Positions 34,101-43,865 of a DNA stretch of 64,000 nucleotides are shown in pieces. The notes beneath the pieces were generated by a model. The model was not told where the DNA came from and did not search any database. It saw only the letters and a list, made by a program, of their open reading frames with translations. This DNA comes from Bacillus pseudomycoides. GTDB lineage: Bacteria; Bacillota; Bacilli; Bacillales; Bacillaceae_G. The translations under genes and the position numbers were made by a program. Numbering within the stretch: the first letter of the stretch is position 1; every line of letters begins with the position of its first letter. The stretch spans positions 124,001 through 188,000 of the forward strand of contig NZ_CP064266.1 in the NCBI RefSeq assembly GCF_022811845.1, read 5' to 3'.

Positions 34101-35279
34101 TTAACTAACTGAAAACATATACTTTTTATAGGTTTTCCGTACCGATAGAACAAGCCCCATCATCATCATATTCGAAAATAAGGAACTTCCTCCATATGAT
34201 AAAAATGGAAGCGCAATTCCTTTTACCGGCATTAATCCAACGATCATACCAACATTTTGGAAGATTTGCAGTGTTAGAACACCAATTACGCCCGCACATA
34301 ATAATGTGCCGAACAAATTATCTGCTGAATACCCAATTATAATTGTACGGTAAAGAAGAAGAAGGAACATAAACACGATAAAAGCAGCAATTAAAAATCC
34401 ACCTTCTTCAGCAATCGTAGCAAAAATGAAATCCGTATGTTTTTCTGGGATATAGACGTTTCCATATCCAAATCCTTTTCCGTCCATTCCTCCACTACCT
34501 ACCGCTAAAATGGATTGTTGTGTTTGATAACCTTGATCTGCATGTTCAAATGGATCTAACCATCCTAAAATACGTGATTGTTGGTGTGGCTTTAACAGAG
34601 TAACTAACTTGTTAAAGAATATATCTGGATATTTTATATATATAAATATTAACGTAGATAATATAGTCACGGGAATAACTGTACATAATGCAATTAATTT
34701 CTTTTGAATACCTGACATAAACAAAATACATGCGATTCCTGCAGCATATAGGAAAACCATCCCTGTATCAGGCTGACTATATACAAGTAACGCCGGTGGA
34801 ATCGATACTAAAATAATTTTACCTATTAAGATTAAATCTGTTTGAAATGTTCGCACCATATATTTTTCATTATGCTTCACTGCTAAGCTTGCAACTAAAA
34901 TAAGCAACGCAATTTTGAAAAATTCCGATGGCTGAATCGCCCCCAGAACCGGGACTTTAAACCATCTTTTTGCCCCTAAAATTTCAGGCGTTAACGCTTT
35001 AAACGGTGAGATTTTAAGTATTATAATCGAAGCAAATCCAACAATATAAAATGGCCACGCTAATTTTTGCAGTTGATCTAAATCAATACTTGCAACAAGT
35101 AGTAATAACACAATACCAATTACATAGTTAATTCCTTGTTTCATTGCAAAGTTTGAATCTCCATATTGTCCTGTTTGTTGACTACTATATATGGCAACTA
35201 TACTCGTAGCGCATAATATACATAAAATCAAAATTAACTTAACATCTAAACTCTTTAGAAACTCAGTACTTCTCTTCAT
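34101..35279 (-). CDS. FtsW/RodA/SpoVE-family glycan polymerase
   Basis: 392 aa with about ten membrane helices. Conserved SEDS features: GAKRWFKVPVLGAIQPSEFFK, QPDTGMVFLYA, GGMDGKGFG, EKHTDFIFATIAEEGG and GIALPFLSYGGSS. SEDS proteins polymerise lipid II together with a class B penicillin-binding protein. No PBP partner is adjacent. More RodA-like than FtsW-like in the amino half, but which cell-cycle or spore role it has is not clear. ATG at 35279 chosen for AGGAGGATG. Confidence 0.9.
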   Translation of the reverse strand: MKRSTEFLKSLDVKLILILCILCATSIVAIYSSQQTGQYGDSNFAMKQGINYVIGIVLLLLVASIDLDQLQKLAWPFYIVGFASIIILKISPFKALTPEILGAKRWFKVPVLGAIQPSEFFKIALLILVASLAVKHNEKYMVRTFQTDLILIGKIILVSIPPALLVYSQPDTGMVFLYAAGIACILFMSGIQKKLIALCTVIPVTILSTLIFIYIKYPDIFFNKLVTLLKPHQQSRILGWLDPFEHADQGYQTQQSILAVGSGGMDGKGFGYGNVYIPEKHTDFIFATIAEEGGFLIAAFIVFMFLLLLYRTIIIGYSADNLFGTLLCAGVIGVLTLQIFQNVGMIVGLMPVKGIALPFLSYGGSSLFSNMMMMGLVLSVRKTYKKYMFSVS

Positions 35280-35624
35280 GACATCCTCCTGAAACATTAT
35301 TACGGCAAAATAAAAAACCAGGAGTCAACATTCTTTATGTTTTGACGACTGATTGCACATTAATCGATAAAATACTTATATAGAATAACTCTCTTTTTCA
35401 AACAATACAATACATTATACTGCAGTTTCATCAATAAGATTTGTCAAAAAAGCATTCTCTTCTTATTGTATATCTATATACAATATGGCAGCAATGTATT
35501 TTCTTAAATTCATAATACATTGTCGTCCATTGTCAGATTACTGGAAAAAGTTTCATTGTGGAATATGGAGTGGAGAAATTAAGCTTTTAGAGAATATAAA
35601 AAGCTCGCAAATGCGAGCTTTTTA
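35280..35624. promoter_or_regulatory. Upstream region of the SEDS gene with perfect palindrome
   Basis: TATTGTATAT-CT-ATATACAATA (35464-35485) is a 10-bp-arm perfect palindrome. On the minus strand TTGCTG (35494-35489), 18 bases, TACAAT (35470-35465) would form a promoter whose spacer and -10 lie inside the palindrome, an operator-like layout. No small gene was seen. Confidence 0.5.
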
Positions 35625-35626
35625 TT
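35596..35626 (-). terminator. Terminator of the bkd operon
   Basis: Perfect stem AAAAAGCTCGCA / TGCGAGCTTTTT with a two-base gap, next to the bkdB stop. Confidence 0.85.
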
Positions 35627-36947
35627 AATATACAGATGTATTATCAGCTGATATATTTTCAAGAATTTCTTTTACACGCCCTAAGAATTTACCACAAATT
35701 AATCCATCCAATACACGATGATCTAATGATAAACATAAGTTAACCATGTCGCGTGCACCAAACATACCGTTATCCATAATCACCGGACGTTTTACAATAG
35801 ATTCTACTTGTAAAATAGCAGCTTGTGGATAATTAATAATACCCATAGACTGAACAGAACCAAATGATCCTGTATTATTAATTGTAAATGTACCGCCTTG
35901 CATTTCATCTGCTTTCAGTGATTTTGTACGAACTTTTCCGGCAAGTTCTGTAATTTCACGAGCGATACCTTTAATTGTTTTCTCATCTGCTTGTTTAATA
36001 ACTGGTACGAACAATTCATCTTCTGTTGCAACAGCGATAGAAAGGTTAATATCTTTCTTCTGAACGATTTTATCGCCAGCCCACATTGAGTTAATTTGTG
36101 GATATTCTTTTAATGCTTGTGCAACTGCTTTTACGAAGAATGCAAAGAATGTTAAGTTGAAGCCTTCGCGTTTTTTGAACTCACCTTTAATTGAATTACG
36201 GTATGATACAAGGTTTGTTACATCTACTTCAATCATCATCCATGCATGTGGTGCTTCATGTTTACTACGCAGCATATTCGCAGCGATTGCTTTACGCACA
36301 CCAGTCACTGGAATTTCGATATCTCCAGGTACAGTCGGTACAGACACTGGTTTTGCCACTTCTGTTTTTGGTGCTGATGGTGCTGGCGTAGCTGATTTTG
36401 GCGCTTCCTGTAGTGTTGGTACAGAGGCAGGTGCTTCTTCTTTCTTTGCCCCAACTACCGGGATGTTACCAGATTCAACTAGCTTTAAAATATCTTTACG
36501 CGTAATACGGCCATTTGCCCCCGTACCTTCCACTGCATCTAAATCAATATTATGTTCACCTGCAAGTTTTAATACAGCTGGTGAAAAACGTGGTTTACCA
36601 TCAGTTGGTTGCTTCACTTTTGGTGCTTTTTCAGTTGAAACAGTTTCTACTTTTGGTTCCTCTTTGGTTTTCTCTTCTACAGCTGTCGCAGCTACTTCAT
36701 CTGCGCCCTCTACTTGGATTACACAAACAACTTCTCCTACTGCAAGTGTGTCACCTTCACCAGCGACTAATTCTTTCACAATTCCTGTGAAAGAAGATGG
36801 TACTTCTGCGTTTACCTTATCTGTCATTACTTCTGCAAGCGGATCGTATTTATTTACATGATCTCCAACATTTACGAGCCATTTACTAATTGTACCTTCT
36901 GTAACGCTCTCCCCGAGCTGAGGCATTGTGATATTTTCTACAGCCAT
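35625..36947 (-). CDS. bkdB: Branched-chain 2-oxoacid dehydrogenase E2
   Basis: 440 aa dihydrolipoamide acyltransferase. Lipoyl domain 1-80 with the lipoylated lysine in EVMTDKVNAEVPSS, a flexible Lys/Glu/Pro linker, an E1/E3-binding domain (FSPAVLKLAGEHNIDLD, about 120-155), a second Ala/Pro linker, and the catalytic domain with the HxxxDG motif in SLDHRVLDGL. Core of the Bkd complex making branched acyl-CoA for fatty acid primers. RBS GGGGGGAC. Confidence 0.95.
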   Translation of the reverse strand: MAVENITMPQLGESVTEGTISKWLVNVGDHVNKYDPLAEVMTDKVNAEVPSSFTGIVKELVAGEGDTLAVGEVVCVIQVEGADEVAATAVEEKTKEEPKVETVSTEKAPKVKQPTDGKPRFSPAVLKLAGEHNIDLDAVEGTGANGRITRKDILKLVESGNIPVVGAKKEEAPASVPTLQEAPKSATPAPSAPKTEVAKPVSVPTVPGDIEIPVTGVRKAIAANMLRSKHEAPHAWMMIEVDVTNLVSYRNSIKGEFKKREGFNLTFFAFFVKAVAQALKEYPQINSMWAGDKIVQKKDINLSIAVATEDELFVPVIKQADEKTIKGIAREITELAGKVRTKSLKADEMQGGTFTINNTGSFGSVQSMGIINYPQAAILQVESIVKRPVIMDNGMFGARDMVNLCLSLDHRVLDGLICGKFLGRVKEILENISADNTSVY

Positions 36948-36962
36948 GTATAGTCCCCCCGA

Positions 36963-37946
36963 TTAAAATTCCGCAAGTTCACGCATTGCTTTTTCAACTT
37001 TATCTGGATTTACCATAAAGAATTTTTCCATTGTTGGTGCATATGGCATTGCTGGAACGTCTGGACCTGCAAGACGTGCAATTGGTGCATCAAGGTCAAA
37101 TAAACAGTTTTCTGCAATAATTGCTGCTACTTCACTCATAATGCTTCCTTCTTTGTTATCTTCCGTAACAAGAAGGACTTTACCTGTTTTAGAAGCTGCT
37201 TCAATAATCGCTTCTTTATCTAATGGATATACAGTACGTAAATCAAGAATGTGAGCAGAAATGCCGTCCTTCGCTAATTTTTCAGCTGCTTGAAGAGCAA
37301 AGTGAACGCATAATCCGTATGTGATAACAGTAATATCATCACCTTCACGTTTTACATCTGCTTTTCCAATTGGTAATACGTAGTCATCTTCTGGCACTTC
37401 ACCTTTAATTAAACGGTATGCACGTTTATGTTCAAAGAATAATACTGGATCCTCATCACGAATTGCCGCTTTTAATAACCCTTTTGCATCGTATGGTGTA
37501 GAAGGAATAACAATTTTCAAACCCGGTTGATTTGCAAATAGTGCCTCTACAGATTGTGAATGATACAATGCACCGTGAACGCCGCCACCAAATGGTGCAC
37601 GTACAGTGATTGGGCAAGTCCAGTCATTGTTAGAACGGTAACGAATTTTTGCTGCCTCAGAAACAATTTGGTTTACTGCTGGCATAATAAAGTCAGCAAA
37701 TTGCATTTCAGCAATTGGGCGCATTCCATACATCGCAGCCCCGATTGCTACTCCGGCAATTGCCGATTCTGCAAGCGGTGTATCAAGCGCACGATCTTCA
37801 CCAAATTGATCATATAATCCATTTGTCGCTTTAAATACGCCACCTTTTTTACCAACATCTTCTCCTAATACAAATACTTTCTCATCGCGTTCCATTTCCT
37901 CGCGCATTGCTAATGTAATTGCGTCAATATAAGACATTACAGCCAT
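36963..37946 (-). CDS. bkdAB: Branched-chain 2-oxoacid dehydrogenase E1 beta
   Basis: 327 aa. Typical E1 beta start YIDAITLAMREEMERD, LGEDVGKKGGVFKAT, and ESAIAGVAIGAAM; C-terminal transketolase domain. With BkdAA it forms the TPP-dependent decarboxylase of the 2-oxoacids of Leu, Ile and Val. Thirteen bases separate it from bkdAA. Confidence 0.95.
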   Translation of the reverse strand: MAVMSYIDAITLAMREEMERDEKVFVLGEDVGKKGGVFKATNGLYDQFGEDRALDTPLAESAIAGVAIGAAMYGMRPIAEMQFADFIMPAVNQIVSEAAKIRYRSNNDWTCPITVRAPFGGGVHGALYHSQSVEALFANQPGLKIVIPSTPYDAKGLLKAAIRDEDPVLFFEHKRAYRLIKGEVPEDDYVLPIGKADVKREGDDITVITYGLCVHFALQAAEKLAKDGISAHILDLRTVYPLDKEAIIEAASKTGKVLLVTEDNKEGSIMSEVAAIIAENCLFDLDAPIARLAGPDVPAMPYAPTMEKFFMVNPDKVEKAMRELAEF

Positions 37947-37959
37947 GAAACGTTCCCCC

Positions 37960-38961
37960 CTATTCTGCGTATACGTGCTTCAATGCATCTTCAGGTGCTG
38001 CATACGGAGCATTTTCTGCATATTCTGTTGCTTCGTTTACGATATGCATAATTTCGTCTAACATTTGTTTTTCAGATTCCTCTGTTAACACGCCAACCTC
38101 TTTTAAGTAAGCAGCAAATGTAAAGATTGAATCTTTTTTCTTCGCTTCTTCTACTTCTTCTTTATCACGATAGACACGATCATCGTCATCACTAGAGTGT
38201 GCTGTTAAACGGTATGACACTGTTTCAATTAAAGTTGGCCCTTCGCCGCGGCGTCCACGGTCTGCCGCTTCTTTTACAGCTTTATATACTGCAAGTGGAT
38301 CATTTCCGTCTACTGTGTATCCTAGCATACCGTAACCAATCGCACGATCTGATACATTCTTACATGCTAATTGTTTTTCAACAGGGATAGAAATTGCATA
38401 TTTGTTATTCTCACACATAAAAATAACAGGCAATTTGTGTACACCAGCAAAGTTTGCACCTTCGTGGAAGTCACCTTGGTTAGAAGAGCCTTCACCAAAT
38501 GTTACAAACGTTACTAAATCTTTCTTCTCCATCTTTCCTGCTAATGCAATACCTACTGCATGAGGCACTTGCGTTGTAACTGGTGATGAACCTGTCACAA
38601 TACGGTTTTTCTTCTGACCGAAGTGACCTGGCATTTGACGCCCACCAGAGTTCGGATCGCCCGCTTTTGCAAAACCAGATAACATAAGCTCTTTTGCTGT
38701 CATACCAAATGCTAGTACAACACCCATATCACGGTAGTATGGTAGTGCATAGTCTTTTTCACGATCAAGCGCAAATGCTGCGCCTACTTGTGCAGCTTCT
38801 TGTCCTTGACAAGAAATTACGAATGGAATTTTTCCGGCACGGTTTAATAACCACATACGCTCGTCGATTTTACGCGCAAGCAACATTGTACGATACATTT
38901 CTAATACTTGCTCATCACTTAAGCCAAGTTCTTCATGGCGCTTTTCTTTTACTTCTGCCAT
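37960..38961 (-). CDS. bkdAA: Branched-chain 2-oxoacid dehydrogenase E1 alpha
   Basis: 333 aa. TPP motif GEGSSNQGDFHEG...FMCENN in the middle, RMPGHFG-type loop (GGRQMPGHFGQKKN) and the regulated serine loop YRLTAHSSDDDDRVYR. The ATG at 38961 is 8 bases after AGGAGG; a second ATG two codons upstream is too close to it. Confidence 0.95.
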   Translation of the reverse strand: MAEVKEKRHEELGLSDEQVLEMYRTMLLARKIDERMWLLNRAGKIPFVISCQGQEAAQVGAAFALDREKDYALPYYRDMGVVLAFGMTAKELMLSGFAKAGDPNSGGRQMPGHFGQKKNRIVTGSSPVTTQVPHAVGIALAGKMEKKDLVTFVTFGEGSSNQGDFHEGANFAGVHKLPVIFMCENNKYAISIPVEKQLACKNVSDRAIGYGMLGYTVDGNDPLAVYKAVKEAADRGRRGEGPTLIETVSYRLTAHSSDDDDRVYRDKEEVEEAKKKDSIFTFAAYLKEVGVLTEESEKQMLDEIMHIVNEATEYAENAPYAAPEDALKHVYAE

Positions 38962-38987
38962 TTTCATAACCTCCTAAATCCACATTT

Positions 38988-40409
38988 TTATGCGTGTAAC
39001 GCTTTTCCATCTACTGCTAATGCAGCTTCACCAATTGCTTCTGATAAGGATGGATGCGGATGAATTGTATGTGCAACTTCCCAAGGTGTTGCATCAAGTA
39101 CTCTTGCAAGACCCGCTTCAGAAATCATATCCGTTACATGTGGGCCAATCATATGAACACCAAGAATATCATTTGTTTCTTCATCAACTACAAGTTTCAC
39201 AAAGCCATCTGATTCTCCGTATACAAGCGCTTTTCCAATTGCACGGAATGAGAACTTACCTACTTTTAACTTATAGCCTTGTTCTTTTGCTTCCTGTTCT
39301 GTTAAACCAACAGAGGCAACTTCTGGACTACTATATACACATTTCGATACCATTGAGTAGTCAATTGGCATAACTTCTTTACCAGCAATATGTTCTACAG
39401 CTACAATCCCTTCATGAGAAGCAACATGCGCTAGTTGTAAGCCACCAATTACATCACCAATTGCGTAAATATGTGATTCTTTCGTTTGGTAAAATTCATT
39501 TGTTTGAATATATCCTTTTTCCACGATAATATCAGTATTCTCTAAACCGATATTTTGCGTATTTGCCTGTCTGCCTACGGATACAAGCATTTTTTCTGCC
39601 TTGAATTCTTTATTCTCACCATTGTGCTCAGCTTGAATTGCTACTCCATTATCTTTTACCAATGTTTCTGGTAATACTTTCGCACCTGTTACCACTTTAA
39701 TGCCTTTTTTCTTTAATAGACGCTGCATTTCTTTCGAAACATCTTGATCTTCAAGCGGCAAGACATGTTTTGCGTATTCTAATACAGTAACTTCTACACC
39801 GAAGTCAGCAAGCATAGATGCCCATTCAATTCCAATTACGCCACCACCGACAATAATAATCGAATTCGGAAGCGTTTCCATTTTTAGAGCATGATCCGAT
39901 GACATTACGTACTCTCCGTCTAATTCTAATCCTGGTAATGAATTAGGACGAGATCCTGTTGCAATCAGAACATTTTTTGGAATCAACATTTCATTCTCTT
40001 CTCCACTTGCAAGTTCAACCGAAATTGTTCCTGGCATTGGAGAGAAGATAGAAGGTCCAAGAATTCTGCCGATACCTTCAAACACATCAATTTTACCTTG
40101 CTTCATTAAATGTTGAACACCCTTATGGAGCTGCGTTACAATCTTTTCTTTGCGCTCTTGCACTTTTGCAAAGTTTAATTCTACATTGCTCGTTACAACG
40201 CCGAACTCTTCACTCTTTTTCGCAGTTGCATATACTTCTGCACTACGTAGTAATGCTTTACTAGGAATACAACCTTTGTGTAAACAAGTACCACCAAGAT
40301 TATCTTTTTCAACAAGCGCTGTTTTTAGCCCTAATTGTGATGCACGAATAGCAGCAACATATCCACCAGTACCGCCGCCAACGATGACTAAATCATATTC
40401 TTTTGCCAT
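38988..40409 (-). CDS. lpdV: Dihydrolipoamide dehydrogenase of the Bkd complex
   Basis: 473-aa FAD flavoprotein (E3). FAD motif VIVGGGTGGYVAAIRASQLG, redox disulfide GGTCLHKGCIPSK, NAD motif IIVGGGVIGIEWASMLADFG, and the C-terminal HPHPSLSEAI with the active-site His. Regenerates lipoamide on BkdB. Four bases after buk. Confidence 0.95.
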   Translation of the reverse strand: MAKEYDLVIVGGGTGGYVAAIRASQLGLKTALVEKDNLGGTCLHKGCIPSKALLRSAEVYATAKKSEEFGVVTSNVELNFAKVQERKEKIVTQLHKGVQHLMKQGKIDVFEGIGRILGPSIFSPMPGTISVELASGEENEMLIPKNVLIATGSRPNSLPGLELDGEYVMSSDHALKMETLPNSIIIVGGGVIGIEWASMLADFGVEVTVLEYAKHVLPLEDQDVSKEMQRLLKKKGIKVVTGAKVLPETLVKDNGVAIQAEHNGENKEFKAEKMLVSVGRQANTQNIGLENTDIIVEKGYIQTNEFYQTKESHIYAIGDVIGGLQLAHVASHEGIVAVEHIAGKEVMPIDYSMVSKCVYSSPEVASVGLTEQEAKEQGYKLKVGKFSFRAIGKALVYGESDGFVKLVVDEETNDILGVHMIGPHVTDMISEAGLARVLDATPWEVAHTIHPHPSLSEAIGEAALAVDGKALHA

Positions 40410-40413
40410 TATC

Positions 40414-41517
40414 TCAACCCCTAGCTACCGTTTCTTTTTCCCGTACAACATACTCTTTTGGAGCTTCTTCTTCACGCAATACACGAAGAGCTCCTTCTGC
40501 TAATGCTTGCAATTCATCTTCTCCAGGATGTACGATCACATCTGCAATCCAATGAACACGTTCTTTGATCTCATCAACGAGAATTTTGCTATATGCAAGT
40601 CCCCCAGTTAAAACGATTGCATCGATTTTCCCATGAAGAACAGCGCTAGCTCCGCCAATTTCTTTCGCAACTTGATACGCCATTGCTTTATAAATAAGAG
40701 TTGCCTCAGGGTCACCTTTTTCGACCATGTTTTCAACTTTAATTGCATCGTTTGTACCGATAAGGCTCACTAATCCGCCTTGCCCAACAATCTTTTTCAT
40801 CATTTCATCACGGTAATAGTCACCAGAGAAACACATTTCTATTAACTGACCAACCGGCACTGTTCCAGCACGCTCTGGACTAAATGGGCCTTCTCCATTT
40901 AAACCATTGTTTACGTCAATAACTTTCCCTTGCTTATGAGCGCCAACTGTAATTCCACCACCCATGTGTGCAATTAATAGGTTTAAATCTTCGTATTTAC
41001 GGCCAAGTTCTTCTGCAACTTTACGCGCCACTGCTTTTTGGTTTAACGCATGAAAAATACTTTTTCTCTCCATGCCAGAAATTCCGCTAATGCGAGCGAT
41101 CGGCTCCATTTCATCAACAACAACTGGATCAACAATGAAAGCTGGAATATTTAACCCAGAAGCAATTTCATACGCCAAAATACCGCCAAGGTTTGAAGCG
41201 TGATGGCCACTATATCCATTTTTCAAATCTTCTAACATATTTGCATTCACTGTATACGTACCGCCTTCAATCGGACGAAGTAATCCTCCGCGTCCGCAAA
41301 CAGCATTTAATTTTGAAATATTAATACCGTGAGAATGTAGAACCTCTAAAATGGTTTCTTTTCGAAACTCATATTGATCAATAATTCGTTTATATTCCCC
41401 AATTTTATCCACATCATGACGGATGGTTTCTTCTAAAACAGGTCTTTCATTATCAAAAACACCTATTTTCGTGGACGTACTACCTGGATTAATAACAAGG
41501 ATTCGATTTAAGGACAA
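40414..41517 (-). CDS. buk: Butyrate kinase
   Basis: 367 aa, ASKHA-fold acetate/butyrate kinase. NPGSTSTK nucleotide motif, the VCGRGGLLRPI and HMGGGITVGAH segments. Makes ATP from acyl-phosphate produced by Ptb; also gives free branched acids. The start is TTG at 41517, 8 bases after GGTGGAGG; the upstream in-frame start at 41532 would bury the RBS. Confidence 0.94.
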   Translation of the reverse strand: MSLNRILVINPGSTSTKIGVFDNERPVLEETIRHDVDKIGEYKRIIDQYEFRKETILEVLHSHGINISKLNAVCGRGGLLRPIEGGTYTVNANMLEDLKNGYSGHHASNLGGILAYEIASGLNIPAFIVDPVVVDEMEPIARISGISGMERKSIFHALNQKAVARKVAEELGRKYEDLNLLIAHMGGGITVGAHKQGKVIDVNNGLNGEGPFSPERAGTVPVGQLIEMCFSGDYYRDEMMKKIVGQGGLVSLIGTNDAIKVENMVEKGDPEATLIYKAMAYQVAKEIGGASAVLHGKIDAIVLTGGLAYSKILVDEIKERVHWIADVIVHPGEDELQALAEGALRVLREEEAPKEYVVREKETVARG

Positions 41518-41605
41518 TGTTGCTACCTCCACCTTTAAAATTCAAAAGACAGCGGAGACCTCATAAGAGGTGTCCACAGCTTTTGTAGAAGTTGTATATG
41601 ATAGA

Positions 41606-42706
41606 TTAGCGACGGCTAATAATGTCGTGACCGTTGCGTAAGTACGTGCTGCGAGTATTTTTTAAACTTGCAATACGCTCTTCAGCTAGACGATCTGCTG
41701 CAACATAAGTTGGGACGCCATCACGTTTTGAAATGTCAATTACTTTTGCAATTGTGTCATAAATTGATTCTACTCGTTTTAATGCACGTTCTCTATTGTA
41801 TCCATATAATTCATCTGCTACGTTAATTACGCCGCCCGCATTAATTACATAGTCTGGTGCGTATACAATTCCCATTTCATGAATGATGTCACCATGACGT
41901 TCTTCTTTTAATTGGTTATTTGCAGAACCTGCGATTACTTTTGCTTTAAATTGTGGAATTGTTTCGTCATTTACTGTTGCACCTAGCGCACATGGTGCAT
42001 AGATGTCACATTCTACACCATAAATTTCATTTGGTTCAACTGCTGTTGCACCAAATTCTTCTACCGCACGTTGTACCGCTTCTTTATTAATATCTGTAAC
42101 GATTAGTTGTGCTCCTTCAGCGTGTAAATGTTTGCATAAGTGATATGCTACGTTACCTACGCCTTGAACAGCAATTACTTTACCTTCTAAGCTATCTGTA
42201 CCAAATGCTTCTTTTGCTGCTGCTTTCATACCACGGTAAACACCATAAGCAGTAACTGGTGATGGGTTACCCGAAGAACCGAATGAAGGTGAAATACCTG
42301 TTACAAAGTCAGTTTCTTCATGAATAATATCCATATCATCAACAGTTGTACCAACATCTTCTGCAGTAATATAACGTCCGTTTAATCCTTGAATGTAACG
42401 TCCTAGTGCGCGGAACATCGCTTCACTTTTATCTTTACGTGGGTCGCCGATGATAACTGTTTTTGCACCACCTAAGTTTAAACCAGCTGCTGCGTTTTTA
42501 TATGTCATCCCTTTTGCAAGACGTAATGCATCTTCAATCGCCGCTTCTTCAGAATCATATGTCCACATTCTTGTTCCACCAAGGGCTGGTCCAAGTGTTG
42601 TATCATGAATTGCAATGATTGCTTTTAATCCAGATTCTTTATCTTGACAAAATACTACTTGCTCATAATCATATTTTTCTAAGTATTCGAAGATTTCTAA
42701 TGTCAT
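41606..42706 (-). CDS. bcd: Leucine dehydrogenase
   Basis: 366 aa, identical in length to the well-studied B. cereus enzyme. N-terminal catalytic domain with GGTRMW and the lysine in MTYKNAAAGLNLGGAKTVI, C-terminal NAD domain VIAVQGVGNVAYHLCKHL. Oxidative deamination of Leu, Val, Ile. ATG at 42706 is 8 bases after AGGGGGAA. Confidence 0.96.
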   Translation of the reverse strand: MTLEIFEYLEKYDYEQVVFCQDKESGLKAIIAIHDTTLGPALGGTRMWTYDSEEAAIEDALRLAKGMTYKNAAAGLNLGGAKTVIIGDPRKDKSEAMFRALGRYIQGLNGRYITAEDVGTTVDDMDIIHEETDFVTGISPSFGSSGNPSPVTAYGVYRGMKAAAKEAFGTDSLEGKVIAVQGVGNVAYHLCKHLHAEGAQLIVTDINKEAVQRAVEEFGATAVEPNEIYGVECDIYAPCALGATVNDETIPQFKAKVIAGSANNQLKEERHGDIIHEMGIVYAPDYVINAGGVINVADELYGYNRERALKRVESIYDTIAKVIDISKRDGVPTYVAADRLAEERIASLKNTRSTYLRNGHDIISRR

Positions 42707-42740
42707 TGTCATTTCCCCCTAATTGTTTTACCCTTTTGGT

Positions 42741-43640
42741 TTATTTAGAAGCAGTCGCAACTGCTAAAGCTAATGAATATACTTTTGTTTCTGCTGAATC
42801 AGCACGAGATGTTAAAACAATCGGTGCTTTTGCGCCAGCAATCATCGCTCCTACATTTGCATTTGCAAAATAGACAAGCGATTTATATAGCACGTTTCCA
42901 GCTTCAATCGTTGGGACGAGTAAAATGTCTGCCTTACCTGCTACATCACCTACTATGCCTTTATGCTCTGCTGCAATTTGTGATACAGCATTATCTAAAG
43001 CAAGCGGTCCATCGACGATACAATCTTTAATTTGCCCACGACGATTCATTTGCGTTAACATCGCTGCATCGATTGTCGCCTGCATCGCTGGATTAATAAC
43101 TTCCACCGCTGCGATTGGAGCAACTTTCGGCAATTCGATTCCTATTGCCCGGGCAACTTCAACAGTATTTTGTATAATAGCAGCTTTTTGCTGTACATCA
43201 GGTGCAATATTCATCGCTGCATCTGTAACAAAAATAAAGCGATCATAATTTGGAACTTCAAACGCTGCAACATGTGATAACACACTACCTTTTCGAAGCC
43301 CCCACTCTTTATTTAATACTGCCTTTAAAATACTTGCCGTTGGGATATTCCCCTTCATAAGTACATCTGCTTCACCATTCCTTACAGCTTTCACAGAAAG
43401 TTCCGCTGCCTCAGCATTTGATGATGCTGAAATCACTTGAACATGTTCTGAAACTTGTAAGTCATGCTCTTGTAGCATACCCATAATTTTTTCTTGATTT
43501 CCATATAGACGAAATTGAGCTAACTGTAATTGAATTGCTTTGGCTACAGCTTCAATTACTTCATGATCTTCAGCTACTGCTACAGCCACAGTTTTTTTAG
43601 GCTGGCCTGCTGCTTGATCAATTAGGTGTTTTAACTTCAT
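42741..43640 (-). CDS. ptb: Phosphate butyryltransferase
   Basis: 299 aa of the phosphate acetyl/butyryltransferase family, with ADVLMKGNIPTASILKAVL and a C-terminal GNVLYKSLVYFANANVGAMIAGAKAP region. Exchanges CoA for phosphate on branched acyl-CoA. First gene of ptb-bcd-buk-lpdV-bkdAA-bkdAB-bkdB, directly downstream of a sigma-54 promoter. Confidence 0.94.
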   Translation of the reverse strand: MKLKHLIDQAAGQPKKTVAVAVAEDHEVIEAVAKAIQLQLAQFRLYGNQEKIMGMLQEHDLQVSEHVQVISASSNAEAAELSVKAVRNGEADVLMKGNIPTASILKAVLNKEWGLRKGSVLSHVAAFEVPNYDRFIFVTDAAMNIAPDVQQKAAIIQNTVEVARAIGIELPKVAPIAAVEVINPAMQATIDAAMLTQMNRRGQIKDCIVDGPLALDNAVSQIAAEHKGIVGDVAGKADILLVPTIEAGNVLYKSLVYFANANVGAMIAGAKAPIVLTSRADSAETKVYSLALAVATASK

Positions 43641-43682
43641 ATTTTGTAATCAACCCTTTCCGTCGTCCCTCGTCTATTTAAT

Positions 43683-43700
43683 AAGCAAATACCGTGCCAA
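43683..43700 (-). promoter_or_regulatory. Sigma-54 (SigL) promoter of the bkd operon
   Basis: Minus-strand TTGGCACGGTATTTGCTT: the -24 GG (43698-43697) and -12 GC (43686-43685) are exactly 12 bases apart, with the TGGCAC-N5-TTGC consensus. The adjacent regulator BkdR is a sigma-54 activator. Confidence 0.93.
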
Positions 43701-43802
43701 CTTTTCAAAGTGGTCATACCAATTGTGAAAACGCATACAAAACGCAGTGAAATCAGTACTTCAGGAAATTGCATAATATTCTGTCTTAAAATGTCGTTTT
43801 TT

Positions 43803-43865
43803 TATGACCATGCAATAAATTGCATGGTACGCAATTTATTGCATGCTATTTTTTGCATGGTCATA
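43803..43865 (-). promoter_or_regulatory. Nested palindromes, likely BkdR enhancer
   Basis: Outer 13-bp inverted repeat TATGACCATGCAA (43803-43815) / TTGCATGGTCATA (43853-43865); inside are the near-perfect 20-mer palindrome CCATGCAATAAATTGCATGG (43808-43827) and GCAAT-TT-ATTGC (43831-43842). It lies 110-165 bases upstream of the -24 box, the distance normal for enhancer sites, and partly within the last codons of bkdR. No T run on the minus strand. Confidence 0.65.

Noticed and set aside
43803..43865. Terminator of bkdR
   Set aside because: On the minus strand the palindromes are followed by A-rich, not T-rich, DNA.
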